A stretch of 64,000 bases of DNA from Antilocapra americana. Its lineage: Eukaryota > Chordata > Mammalia > Artiodactyla > Antilocapridae. Made by a program: the position numbers and the translations under genes. The stretch is taken from assembly GCA_007570785.1 (NCBI GenBank), contig ML660777.1, forward strand, positions 7,478,866 to 7,542,865, given 5' to 3'. The notes beneath the pieces were generated by a model. That model did no database searches, was not told where the DNA came from, and saw only the letters and a program-made list of their open reading frames with translations. Below, piece by piece: positions 34,534-45,972 of the stretch (its first letter is position 1; each line of letters starts with the position of its first letter).

Positions 34534-34570
34534 TGATGTTAGATATATATGTTATATATATCTAACATCA
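34534..34570. repeat. Perfect AT-rich palindrome (hairpin)
   Basis: TGATGTTAGATATATAT (34,534-34,550) and ATATATATCTAACATCA (34,554-34,570) are exact reverse complements around a 3-nt GTT loop: a 17-bp perfect stem. No T-run follows that would suggest a Pol III terminator, and no precursor-like extension of pairing exists outside the stem. Confidence 0.95.
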
Positions 34571-34690
34571 TTTGTTATACCACAAAACATACAGTGCAAC
34601 ACAATATTAAATATTGTTTTATGCTATTATAAACAACAATTTATTTGTTAATAAAATTGTTACTTTTACACTGTTTTCTAGTTTATTACT

Positions 34691-34923
34691 CTGCTGATCC
34701 AGTGCAAAGTCACTTTAGTCATTCTCTGACTCTTTGCAACTCCACAGACTGTAGCCTGCCAGGCTCCCCTGTCCATGGGATTCTCCAGGCAAGAATACTG
34801 GAGTGGGTTGCCATGCCCTCCTCCAGAGGATCTTCCTGACCCAGGGATTGAACCCATGTCTCTTATGTCTACCTGTATTGGCAAGCAGGTTCTTTGCCAC
34901 TAGTGCCACCTGGAAAGCCACAT
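34691..34923 (-). mobile_element. Bov-tA SINE with 10-bp TSD
   Basis: Reverse complement: CAGACTGTAGCCTGCCAGG, AAGAATACTGGAGTGGGTTG, GACCCAGGGATTGAACCCAT (B-box region) and GTGCCACCTGGAAAGCC head. The duplication GTTTATTACT is exact at 34,681-34,690 and 34,924-34,933. Confidence 0.95.
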
Positions 34924-35092
34924 GTTTATTACTATTTTACCTCAAAATAAAAACCCTAAGAAACGTAAGCCAAAAAGGAAACAACTTGAAGTGACCTATG
35001 AAGGAAGTTTGAGTTCAGATAGGTTATTTTCCAAAGTTCCCTGTTAAATATCATCATAATTATGTATGGTTTATTATTATAAAGCTCCAGCT

Positions 35093-35163
35093 CAAGTGCT
35101 CAGTCATGTCCAACTCTTTGCGACCCCGTGGACTGTAGCCTACCAGGCTCCTCTGTCCATGGT
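35093..35163 (-). mobile_element. Bov-tA SINE, short 3' fragment
   Basis: Only the 3' 70 bp remain: GTGCTCAGTCATGTCCAACT, GCGACCCCGTGGACTGTAGC and CTCCTCTGTCCATGG. This is a strong 5' truncation. Confidence 0.88.
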
Positions 35164-36685
35164 GATGAAGGAAAGTTAATGTTCCGTATGTAATGAAAAG
35201 GCAAGAACTAGCCATAAATCTGTGGTAGTATCTGAAAATCTTTCCAATCATTATTTTTGTGAACTTTTAGAAAGAAAAAGCTGTATCAGCAAAGAGTCAT
35301 CCTTGTTAATACTGACCTTTCGCTGCATACACATTACTTTTCCAAGTTCCAAACTTAAGTTAGGTTCATAGTAATAATTTATATATTTCCACTGTTTCTT
35401 ATAAGATATTTTTATTCTATTCCATAATACCATATTAGAAAATCTAGAATGATGCCTGTAGTACAGTATGTACTGAAAAGTATTTTGTAAACCAATAAAT
35501 CAATGGAATGAATATGTGAAATAAGATACAGTTTCTATAGTTTTACATAATGTTTGATAAGTTGATTTATAGATAGACTATTACTGCACATTCAATTTCT
35601 TTTGATTGAATAGATTTACAAATATACTTTTAAATATAAAAGATATTGAAGGATTAGGTTTAATATTTATTGTTAAATCCTATTTGTAATTGATTTGTGG
35701 TCAGAAATTGTAGCTGACATACATGCTGTTTCTTTTTTGCAAATTATATCTTCTTTGACTTTAAATGATATTTTCCTTTAATCTTATGCATATAAGTGCA
35801 CATTCCACATAGATTACTATTTTAATGTTTTCTGATATATAAAATTTCCATTTCAGAAATTTCCATTCTGGTATATATATACATATATATATAAAATTTC
35901 CATTCTGGTATATTAATTTAGTTTTGTAGACATTTTTCACATTTAAATTAATCTTGAAAGTAAATAGCATCGATGTTACCCACAACACACTTTATATTAT
36001 TCTGAAATACAGAATTTCATCTTATTAAAATGTAAATTTTCAAGTATGTTTTATTTTTATTATTACTGTTTTCAAAATGGGTAAGTCTGAGTCTTTACAT
36101 GTCTGTTGTCTTAGAGAAATGACAACTTAGTGAAATGTACAATTCTAGAATCAAAATTTCCATTTCAATATTTCTTAGAGAATTCATTTTAAGCTTTAAG
36201 ATAACAGATTTAAGGCCAGTCTTATTTTTATTCTTTCCTCTTATCTCTTGTGATTATAACTTGTTTCTCAATATTAGAATGCCAAATTTTACCTTTGGTA
36301 GATAAAATGGGTATCTTTCATTAGTTTTGCCTAAAATGTGGCACTTCAAAAGAAAAAAAAAATTGACCTGTTCTAACTGAAGGGAAATTTGCCTTCCTTT
36401 TGGAACCATAGGGAATAAGTTTCTACAAAATTACAACAATATCTGAAAACATAAAAAATAATTAGAGCTATCTCTTCTAAAGCCTAGAATATTTATTTAA
36501 TGTTTCTTTGTATTTTTTTACAACCTATACAGTTTTAATTTCCTTCTCAATAATAGAAAAATACTTTTTAAAAAAATACCAATTCTCTTCTCTTGATACA
36601 TACATATTATTTTTTATTTCATTGTTTTCAGCGTAATATGCTTTTCCTTTGCTTTTTGAGTTACATTTGATTTGATTTTCTAACA
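35164..36685. other. Unassigned AT-rich DNA with a 20-bp duplication
   Basis: No gene found. AAATTTCCATTCTGGTATAT occurs exactly twice, at 35,857-35,876 and 35,894-35,913, separated by TATATAC-type simple sequence. This is a local tandem duplication around an AT repeat. Confidence 0.6.
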
Positions 36686-36901
36686 TGTGAGTGCAAGCTA
36701 AGTCACTTCAGCCATTTACAACTCTTTGTGACCCCATGGACTATAACCTGAAAGGCCCCTCTGTCCATGGAACTCTCCAGATAAGAATACTGTAGTGGGT
36801 TGCCATTACCTTCTCCAGGGGAACTTCCCCACTCTGGGTTGAAACCCAAGTCCTCCACATTGCAGGCAGATTCTTTACCACCTGAGCCTCCATGGAAGCC
36901 C
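36686..36901 (-). mobile_element. Bov-tA SINE
   Basis: Reverse complement: CTCTTTGTGACCCCATGGAC, CTCCAGATAAGAATACTGTA, GGGTTGAAACCCAAGTCCTC and TGAGCCTCCATGGAAGCCC head. Full-length in outline and diverged. Confidence 0.92.
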
Positions 36902-37039
36902 AATCTACCAATTTCAACTTTATTGTCTGTGAGGATGCTTTTCATTGTCTTATATTCTAGTGTTTTTACTGCTTGCTTTTCTCACTATTTCCCTTTCGAT
37001 GGTGGGCTGTTCTTTCTGTACCAGTTTTTTCTTTTTTTC

Positions 37040-37256
37040 GGTTGTTGTTGTGAATTCATCATGTTAGTCTCTCAGTCGTGTCCAACTCTTTGCTACCCCA
37101 CGGAAAGTAGTCCAGCAGGATCCTCTGCATTGAATTCTCCAGGCAAGAATACTGAAGTGGGTTGCCATTTCCTTCTCCAGGGGATCTTCTTGACCCAGGC
37201 ATCGAACCTGGGTCTCCTGCATTGCAGGCAGATTCTTCACCAACTGAGCCACCATG
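37040..37256 (-). mobile_element. Bov-tA SINE
   Basis: Reverse complement with a GTTGTTGTTG stretch at 37,041 (an AAC-type tail on the minus strand), CTCTCAGTCGTGTCCAACTC, AAGAATACTGAAGTGGGTTG, GCATCGAACCTGGGTCTCCT and CAACTGAGCCACCATG. The outer head is lost. Confidence 0.92.
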
Positions 37257-37260
37257 AACG

Positions 37261-37285
37261 TAAAAGTGAAAGTCGCTCAGTCGAG
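37261..37285 (-). mobile_element. Tiny Bov-tA 3' end
   Basis: TAAAAGTGAAAGTCGCTCAG and TCG match the extreme 3' end of a minus-strand Bov-tA and abut the preceding copy's head in the same orientation. It could be an extremely truncated second insertion or leftovers of a tandem pair. Confidence 0.6.
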
Positions 37286-39429
37286 CCGCCATTAGACGGT
37301 ATTAACTGTAATATTTGTTAAGTTTGTTGTGTTTGCTTTGTATTTCCCCTATTTACTCATTCTTGAAAAAGAAACAAGTTTTATGTGAACTTCAGATTTT
37401 CCAAACAAATATTAATTTACATTGATTCTAGTTATTTGTCTTCATGGTTGCTGATATATCTCTTTCCATTATCAACAAAAGAAAATTCCAAATATTATAG
37501 TGAGTAGGCTACAGACCATTTTAGATCTAACAGCATTAAATCTGTTCATCTGTATTGTTCTTTGTTTTGGTTTTCCTCTAGTGCTTATCTTTCTGATTTA
37601 AGGGTATGTGGGAACTGGAATCAATATCAGATATTGCACCATGCTCTCAGCCTGTTTCTTTATGGCCAGTTATTTCTGAAAGTTTCCCTCTTTGAATGGA
37701 GGGAGAAAGAGTGAATGGATACTTACCTTTCACCACATGTGTGTATGTGAAAAGCAGGAATGAATGCCCAGGATTTGGCTGTTAAAGACTGACAGTCTTT
37801 CAGCTAAAGGAAGAAGCAAGGTAGAATGGACTGAATGGCTTTTGTTTCTTTCTGGATGACAGGTCTATCTTATTTCACATGAAAATCCATGAGTAGGTCA
37901 CAGTTTGTATCACAGAATTTAACCTCATGGAATTTAAAGCTACCAGGACAGCCCCACTTCATTCTGGTGATGGGCTCTGACAGTCTTTGTTTGGGATAAA
38001 AATGTGGGAACCCCGTTCTCTTTTTGTTTTTAAAAGAGTTTGGGTTAAAATTTAAGAGATGTTGTGTCAGGCTGTCTGCTAGATATCAATTTAGACTGAG
38101 CTCTGAATATTGCTTTTTAAATCTAAAACCTAATAAAAATAGAAGTTCCACTTTCAATATTGAGAATAACTATTATAAATGTTAATACAAAAATATTTAG
38201 TAGAATTTTCCTCTCAGATCACAGAGTGTAATATAGTGAATCCATTGTATTATTTGATCTAGATATCTGTTTTACTTAGATCAGCTTTTCAGAGGTAATG
38301 AATATGCTTATCATTGTGTCTCATCTTCCCCATAATCTTTTATGGGACTGAATAAGAGGCTTGAGAGAAATATGCTACGGTTGAAGGAATAAATTGACTT
38401 TTTCTAGCAATAATGTTATTAATTAATTCTACATGAAATCATCTTTTGCCTTGCTTTTTAGAATTTTTAAATAATAGTATTATGAATAGCACATGCAGTA
38501 GTTTTCCTTTTGTTCAACAAAATTTCTAAGTAGTATTATATTTATTTGATTAAGACCCATTTTTAAATGTTGTTACACTTAGAACTGCCAGCAGCAAATG
38601 AAACTGACTTTATGCTTACCAGAAGGCTCTCTCTCCCCTTTTGTAAAGTGATGCCAATTACAAACTGCTGGTCTAAGACCTTGCAAAAACAACCTTTTGT
38701 AAAAACTGTAAGATACTTACATGATTATATGATTTATAACAAATATTTTTCAGGTTTTTAGAAAATAAGAACCAAGTCACACAATAAAATACAAAACAAA
38801 AATGCACTTCTTGGGAAATAAAGAGCCGCAACAATGATTCATTTTTATCTAACCAATAAATTTTTACTGTACTCCATTTTACAAATGTTTAGAAAATTAA
38901 ATGCAGGATAGTGTTACTTGTCCACATGAAGAGAAGATGAATGCACTAAAAAACACCTAATTATTAAGTAGAATATTTAATAAGTTCTGAATCTAGAGAA
39001 TACACCTGTATTAAAATATTTAATCTAAGTCTTCGGATGAAATGATTATCGAAGAACCTTATGAATGCACAAAATGCAAAATAGTGACTTTCATTCAAAC
39101 ACCTGGTTAACAGAAATGGCATTGTACAAAATGAAAAGAACTTACTGATAGTCTTCATTTTTATCTTTTTTTCCTTTAAAACTGTTTGGTAAGCAAGCTG
39201 GAGAGGGAGTATTTCTCAAGTGAAGAATGAAAGAGATGACATATTTAGTGTTGCTATTTTAATTGCCTTGTCCAATTAACTAACTCCTTTTCCACTCACA
39301 TCTTGCAGCCAAGATGATTACCTCCCATTCATTGTCATCAACTGCCCCATTACCACTTAGCCACTGTTTTTGTCCATGAAGCCTTAGGCTCCCTTTCTTA
39401 CCAAAATTTTGTTTTTATAAAAATAGGGA
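37286..39429. other. Unassigned intergenic DNA
   Basis: About 2.1 kb without recognised repeats or genes. The part 37,600-38,060 is less AT-rich. No exon-like frame with domain content appears; 38,567-38,761 is short and unsupported. Confidence 0.5.
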
Positions 39430-39600
39430 GATTTTGGAATGGCCACAAAGGAATGATGGTAACCACCAGAAGTTGTAAGAAGCAAAGAACTGATTCTCCC
39501 CTTGAGCCTCTGGTGGAAGATAATCTTGGCCATTCCCTTGATTTTAGCTCAGTGAAACTGATTTGCAGTAATGTCAGCTGTGTCTCTAAAAGTAATTATT
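39430..39600 (+). mobile_element. MLT1-like LTR fragment
   Basis: The order AATGGCCACAAAGGAATGAT, GAAGTTGTAAGAAGCAAAGA, TGATTCTCCCCTTGAGCCTC and CTTGATTTTAGCTCAGTGAA follows the 3' half of a common mammalian MaLR-type LTR in sense orientation. Old and partial. It appears related to the LTR at 57,145-57,860. Confidence 0.55.
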
Positions 39601-40929
39601 CCATATATGTTGAAGTAGGGCTTAGTGTAGAAGTGATGAAGGGTCTAGCTGTCATTCATAAACTATAAAAAATGCCCATTTATCTTGAAAATACAATATT
39701 AACAGAAAGAGTGATGTCTTTCAAGATTATATTTTAGTATATGTGCTGCTGAAGTAAGCACTCAATATTTTAAATTGTATCTCAGTGAAGTAAATCTAAT
39801 TTTTAAAAATTATAATTTAAGACGTGCTTCTAAGATCCAGTTTGATTGTGTAATTCATTGCAATATAAACACAAGGAGTACAAGCACTTGTTCTGTTTGG
39901 TTTACTGATGCATCTCCGTTAACACCCAACAAAGTTTATCACATAGAAACAAATTTGTAAATATTTGTTAAATAAAAAAGTAATTGTATGTATAATACTT
40001 TAAAATGATTTTAAAAAAGTTCTCTCTGTATTCTAATTGAGAAAACTCCCTCTTAGCTTTTCTTTTAGATTTTATAACTTAAATAAAATTACTTATCTAT
40101 GTATATACTTATAAAGCATATTTTAATTTTATGCTAATTTATAAAACATCAATTCATGAACCGTCACCACCAATTTTAGTCTGTGAGTAGTTATGTAATT
40201 TGCTTTTAAAACAAACTAAGCTATTTGAGTGATATCCATGGTTTTAATATGTATTAACTTATTTGTTAACTCATCACTTTTAATATATGCATACTTCATA
40301 GTTAACTGGAAATGAAGAGGGTTATATTTTTGCTTCTTAGCCTTAAAATTTGTTAATACGCAATTAATTAGGTTATGTCAAGAAAAAAATTCAGTTATTG
40401 TGTTTCACATTTTTAAAAATCATTTGAAATTTGAATTGTATGAATGTAAAAAAGTACTGATGTATTTAAGTATTTTTTGTAAATTGTTACATCAAAAAAT
40501 CAATGAAAAACCACTTAAATTACATATTTTTACTTTAATAAACTTGTTTCTCTCTCATTAATGTCTTCTTCAGTAATGTGAATTTTAATTTGCATGATTT
40601 ATCACACCTTAACATTTATTTGCATAATTAATTAGTGTTCTGCTGGGATAATCACCCTGATTTCTGAAAAATGTGCTGAATTTATCATGTTATGTGGGCA
40701 CATAAAGGATGAAAAAGTCAGTGTATTAGTTTCATCTGACTGCTAAGCAAGTTTTGGTATATTAAATGAATGAATTATTAGTAGCATATCCTTATAGAAG
40801 TAAAGCTATTGTCTTAGGAAATACCCTTAGGAAATAGGGTATAGGAAATCTGAATCAATGCACTAAATTAAGAACAGATCATTACTTAAGAAGTTAATTG
40901 TATATTTATCTTCTAATTCAAAATTGAAA
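39601..40929. other. Unassigned AT-rich DNA containing two octamer motifs
   Basis: No gene and no repeat recognised. ATTTGCAT occurs at 40,588-40,595 and 40,618-40,625; the second continues into AATTAATTAG, a homeodomain-type core. Whether this is a regulatory element cannot be told without conservation data. Confidence 0.45.
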
Positions 40930-41990
40930 AAGGTAAAAGAGACATTTACAATATCATTAAGCATAAAGAATTTATGAATAAACTTAACTAATTATACACA
41001 AGTTCTGTACATTGAAACTACAAAATGTTACAGAGAGAAGCTAAAGATGACCTAAATAATGGAGAAATATTTTGTGTTAATGGGTTGGAATATTCAACGT
41101 TTTTGAATTTTCCACAGATTCTCCTATAGATCCAACTAAAATTCCAGTATTCTTTTTGTGTTTTGTCAAACTGCTCATAAATGTATGTGGCAATTCAGTG
41201 AGCTTACCATAGACAAAAATTTTGAAATTACAATAAAGTTATTGTTATTTAAAACAATTTTAAAATAACAATAAAGTTGTAGAACTTAAGCTACTTGACT
41301 TCAAGATTTATTAGAGAACTCTACTAATCAAGATACCTTGGCAGTGGAATAAGGAGAGAAACACAGATCAACTGAAGAGAACTGAAAATCTAGAAATGAC
41401 CCAAATAGACATGGTCAATTGATTTGGGAAAAACATGCTACATTTGTTCAACAGAAAAAAATAATATTTTCAACAAATCATGTTAGAGCAAAGGGTTTTT
41501 CATATATAAAAATATAAATCGCAAACCTGACCTCATGTATACTCAAAAGTCAACTCAAAATATATCATAAGGCTAAATGTAGCACAAAAATGTAAATGAA
41601 AACATGCATTCACACAAAGACTTGGATTTTAAAATTCCTAGATTTTTATGCAACATGGTTAAAAAAAAAACTGGAAACAACCAAAATACTTAAAAAACAG
41701 TTGAATGGATTAAAAGAAAATCTGTGGTATTTGTGTAAAATTGAATGCTATCCAGCATTTAAAAAAAGAAAAAACTATTGATGCATGCAACATTAATAAA
41801 TCTCAAAAATATTCAGTTAGTTAAGTCATACCCAAAAGATCATATAGTTTACACATTCTTTATATATGGGTATATATGTGTAGATATACATATATCCAAA
41901 ATCTGCAGAGTAGACTGATGAATTGAAGATATCCAGGAACAAGTTGACATTGTAGCATGAGTTTGAACCGTATGCTGACAGAAGTCTCAT
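40930..41990 (+). mobile_element. Ancient L1 (L1M-type) ORF2 fragment
   Basis: Sense remnants in correct order: AAAGATGACCTAAATAATGG near 41,043, GGGTTGGAATATTCAACG near 41,082, CTACTTGACTTCAAGATTTA near 41,291, AATCAAGATACCTTGGCAGT near 41,327, TGGTCAATTGATTTGGG near 41,412, and AACTCAAAATATATCATAAGG near 41,552. Strong decay; the small frame 41,596-41,781 is not meaningful as a protein. Confidence 0.7.
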
Positions 41991-42221
41991 TTAAGTCAAA
42001 ACAAATTTCCAATCTAAAAAGTAAAAAGAGATAACATTTTGAGTCTAGAGTTTGATAAAAATCTTAGGGATATTATTAACAGCCTTTTGTCAATTTGACA
42101 ACATAGATGAAAGGAAAAATTATCATAAAAACATAAAATTATGTGGTGAATATCTTTAACCTAGAGCCTGTAATTGCTAATATTTTCTGTATTTGTTTTA
42201 TCTTAGTTACCTATCCATTCC
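41991..42221. other. Unassigned AT-rich DNA
   Basis: Possibly the 3' tail of the preceding L1; nothing definite. Confidence 0.4.
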
Positions 42222-42325
42222 ACTTGCCTGGACATTTCCACAGACAGAGGAGCCTGGAGGGCTACAGTCCATGGGATTGCAAAGAGTTGGACATGACTGG
42301 GTGACTGACACACATACACACACAT
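42222..42325 (+). mobile_element. Bov-tA SINE, 5'-truncated
   Basis: Only the 3' half: CACTTGCCTGGACATTTCCA, CAGACAGAGGAGCCTGGAGG and GATTGCAAAGAGTTGGACAT, ending in a short CA-rich tail (ACACACATACACACACA). Confidence 0.88.
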
Positions 42326-42729
42326 CCATCACCAATACACAAAACGATATTTTTGCTGAATGAATATATGAGAGTGAGTGTGTGTGTGTGTAAAATGATG
42401 TAGCAGAAGAGTAACAGAATACCTCTAAGTGAGAGAAATACATGTTGTAACAGTTTTTTCTTTATGATTTTTAGAATCTTATTAAATTTTTTAAAATGAC
42501 CATTTTTGCATCATCATAAAAAACACTAGACTTATTTCTATTATGGAAAAGAAAATTAGAAGGAGGTCATTCTCCAGAGCCTTCAGCCCACTTTCTGGTA
42601 ACACCTTAATAAACTGAGCCAGACCAGTATTTATGTTCCTGCAGAATAATGTCTTTTTCCTGTATTGTTTACCACTGAAAAAATACCAGTACTTGAAACA
42701 GTGGCTCACATTTTTTAAGTGCTCAATGA
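42326..42729. other. Unassigned DNA with a short (GT)n
   Basis: (GT)n-type sequence at 42,372-42,391. No gene or further repeat identified. Confidence 0.5.
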
Positions 42730-42739
42730 CTATTTGTGG

Positions 42740-43248
42740 TCATAGCTTTAACTAACCTAGACAGCATATTAAAAAGCATAGACGTTACTTTGCTGACAAA
42801 GGTCTGTCTAGTCAAAGCTATGGGTTTTCCAGTAGTCATGTATGGATATGAGAGTTCGACTGTAAAGAAAGCTAAATGCTGAAGAATTGATACTTTTGAA
42901 CTGTGGTGTTGGAAAAGACTCTTGGGAGTCCCTCGGACTACAAGGAGATCCAACCAGTCTATCCTAAAGGAAATTAGTTTTGAATATTCATTGGAAAGAC
43001 TGATACTGAAGCTGAAACTCCAATAATTTGGCCACCTGATGCAAAGAACTGACTCATTGGAAAAGAGTTAATGTTGCTGGGGAATATTGAAGGTGGGAGA
43101 AGGGAATGACAGAGGATGAAATGATTGGATGACATCACCTAGTCGATGGACACGAGTTTGGGCAAGCTCTGAAAGTTGATGGACAGGGAAGCCTGGCATG
43201 CAGTCCATGGGGTCACAAAGAGTCAACATGACTGAGTGACTGAACTGA
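42740..43248 (+). mobile_element. BovB LINE 3' fragment with 10-bp TSD
   Basis: Sense BovB beginning near TAACCTAGACAGCATATTAA and running through CAGTAGTCATGTATGGATAT, CTCGGACTACAAGGAGATCC and TTTGGCCACCTGATGCAAAG to GACTGAGTGACTGAACTG. CTATTTGTGG (42,730-42,739) and CTCTTTGTGG (43,249-43,258) flank it with one mismatch. Only the C-terminal codons and 3' end are present. Confidence 0.94.
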
Positions 43249-43526
43249 CTCTTTGTGGAATGAATGAGTTGTTATTTTAGTTCTTATCAAGAAAAAAAAT
43301 GTGTTTTTTTTTGCCAGAGATTATAAGCTTCTTGTGTACCAAGAGAAAGGAGGCTTAAGTCTTTAATGAATGGTGTGATTGCCATTCATACCCTGTATTG
43401 AAGTTCATCCTCTTGGAAGGTTTCCTGACATGGGGTGGGTAAGTCAAAGTTCTCCTAGGGCCTTGGTTCTCAGATTTTGATAACCACTGATTTCTACCTC
43501 TGTAGATTTTTCTTTGAATGAATATT

Positions 43527-43608
43527 ATATATATACTGAATATATACATTCTGAATATATATATACTGAATATACTGCATATTTTAATTATACTGAATAT
43601 ATATACTG

Positions 43609-43639
<31 letters not shown>

Positions 43640-43654
43640 CTGAATATTATATAA
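43527..43654. repeat. AT-rich minisatellite, TATATACTGAATA units
   Basis: The unit TATATACTGAATAT recurs at least five times with variable TA runs between, including an uninterrupted (TA)n at about 43,614-43,639. Likely unstable in length. Confidence 0.9.
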
Positions 43655-43669
43655 AGAGAATAGCAGTTT

Positions 43670-44000
43670 TAATGTTTGGCTTTTTTCACTTAAATAATGC
43701 TTTTGAGATTCATTTATGTTGTACATTTTGGCACCTTTTCATTGGTGTGTAGAGTTCTACTATATGGATAGATTGCAATTTGCTTATCTCATTCACTTGT
43801 TGATGGCTGTTTATGATTTTCAAGTCTGAGGCTCTTATGAGTAGAGTAGCTATAAGCATTCACATACAGGTCTTTTTTTTGGTCATATATTTTCCTTATT
43901 CTTGGAAACATACATAAGAATGGAATTACTTTCTTACATACTATGTGTTTAGCCATATGCAGTTTCCAAATTGATTTCCAAACAGTTCTGAAGAACACAG
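43670..44000 (-). mobile_element. Ancient L1 fragment (ORF2 end)
   Basis: The order TTTTTTCACTTAAATAATGC, TTGAGATTCATTTATGTTGT, TATGGATAGATTGCAATTTG, TTCACTTGTTGATGGCTGT and CATATGCAGTTTCCAAATTG mirrors the reverse complement of the L1 ORF2 C-terminal region, as in the younger copy at 18.4-18.7 kb. Strongly diverged. Confidence 0.7.
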
Positions 44001-45463
44001 AAGCTGTGACATCCTAGGCACACAAAGGAGACCCCTTACCCAATTGAAATAGTCTTTTTATTTGATTGACCGGTGAAGATATCACATAGGTATGTTTTGT
44101 AGGTTTTTATTAAACTGCATTTTTGTTTTCTGTAATTTTTTAATGTGTATTTCATACTTCAAAAAGGTGAAAAAAGAAAAGATGGGATAATTTAGGCATG
44201 TATATCCTCAATGAAGTTACACATTTAAATACTAAATGAAAAATTTTTAGTTGATCTATGTTTCCTCTCTTGAATGACTGATATTTTAGAGTGAAAGTTT
44301 AGTAAATTAGTTAGATCTAAGATCCTACTCATATGGCAAACAAAGTTTATTGGATGTTTATAAGTATCCCACTCAGTATTGAATAATAAGATAATAGAGT
44401 ACTATATTTTGATAAATTTTTGACAATTGCTCAAGTCTTAAATGACTGTTAACCAGTTAGACTTTCTTTTCTTTGGATCATTAGCTTGTCCCCTGTGTGA
44501 CTTTTGAATGTTTTCAATAAACCAAGGTATATGTTAGCTAACAGATGTTTGGACATTTAAAAAAGTCCCAAAGTTACAATTTTATTTTCTGGTTAAAAAT
44601 CCTCAAAATTTATGCCAACAGTTTTTAATCCCTCCCCCCACTTTATTAGGTAAAAACTTTAGCTGAATCACACTTGAGCAATATAGACTTTTATAGATCT
44701 CTTTTCTACATTGCTTTACTCAGTTCTCTAACATTTTTACTAATTTGTTATAAACTTTCATTGACTCCTATAATATATTTACTAAAGTAAATTCACCAAC
44801 AGATGCATAGTTCTGCGTTAGTCACTGTGGGATCATAAAGTTGTAGGAATATACAAAAATATGCGAAGTTATCAGAAATATCAAATGTATCCTAGTAAAG
44901 TTTGTGTGTGCATGAATTAGGACAAGCATTTTCTTATATTACTTTGAATAAGCCTCATCAAATATAAATGTTGATAAAACTTTGTCAGTAGATGGGACTG
45001 CATATTCAAATGACAGATAAAAGACTGATTATAACAAGATGAAAACAAAAGCAAATGAAATTAATTATCTTGAAGAAAAATGCCAAAAGACATTATTAAT
45101 TGAAGTTAATTCATATCAAAGAGGTAGGATGTTTTTTCTTTTCTTTGGTGTTAAGGAGTTCTAATTTCAGTGGGAGTCAAATTTATTTGAGATTTTTAAT
45201 GAAGTATTTTGAAATAATAGCTCAAACAACAAAGTAATGAATGCCTGATAGAAAAAAATGCAATTGCTTACCATCTAAATATCTCTGTGCTCTGACACTG
45301 TATATATTGCTTTAACTGAATTGATTTAATGCTAACTATACAGCAACTTAATAAAAAAAAATTTGCCAAACATCAGATTCAGGTAAAATAAAAGAAAATT
45401 AAATTTTATTGTATTTAAAATATTAATTTGTTTAGTGTTTGCAACATTTAATATTTTAACACT
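44001..45463. other. Unassigned AT-rich DNA
   Basis: About 1.5 kb with no gene or repeat that I can support. Confidence 0.5.
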
Positions 45464-45660
45464 GTGTTTGTGTTAGTCACTCAGTCATGCTCTTTGCCAC
45501 CCCATGGACGTAGCCTGCCAAGCTCCGCTGTCCATGAAATTCTCCAGGCAAGAATACAGGAGTAGATAGCCATTTCCTTCTCCAGTGAATCTTTCTGACT
45601 CAGGAATGGAACCCAGGCCTCCTGCACTGCCAGCACATTCTTTACCATCTGAGCCACCAT
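45464..45660 (-). mobile_element. Bov-tA SINE
   Basis: Reverse complement: GTGTTAGTCACTCAGTCATG, CCACCCCATGGACGTAGCCT, AAGAATACAGGAGTAGATAG, AGGAATGGAACCCAGGCCTC and ATCTGAGCCACCAT head. Confidence 0.93.
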
Positions 45661-45754
45661 TGTTGTTCTCACTAGATATTTCAGTCCCTTTGCCAAAACA
45701 TCTCTAGCTCCCTAAAATCTGCAGATCCTATCCACTGTGCTTAGCATAATGTTT

Positions 45755-45960
45755 GCTCGTCTAATTGCTCAGTCCTGTCAACTCTTTGTGACTCTCTGAA
45801 GTGTAGCCCACCAGGCTCCTCTGTTCAGGGAAGTTTCCAGGCAAGAATACTAGAGTGGGTTGCCATTTCCTTCTCCAGGAGATCTCCCTAATTTACAGAT
45901 TAAACCTATGTCTCCTGCATTGCAGGAGATTCTTTACCTACTGAGCCATAGGGGAATCTC
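45755..45960 (-). mobile_element. Bov-tA SINE sharing a target site with the next BovB
   Basis: Reverse complement: GCTCGTCTAATTGCTCAGTC, CTGAAGTGTAGCCCACCAGG, AAGAATACTAGAGTGGGTTG, CAGATTAAACCTATGTCTCC and ACTGAGCCATAGGGGAATCT. AGCATAATGTTT (45,743-45,754) and AGCATTATGTTT (45,961-45,972) flank it. The second copy also flanks the BovB that follows. Confidence 0.93.
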
Positions 45961-45972
45961 AGCATTATGTTT

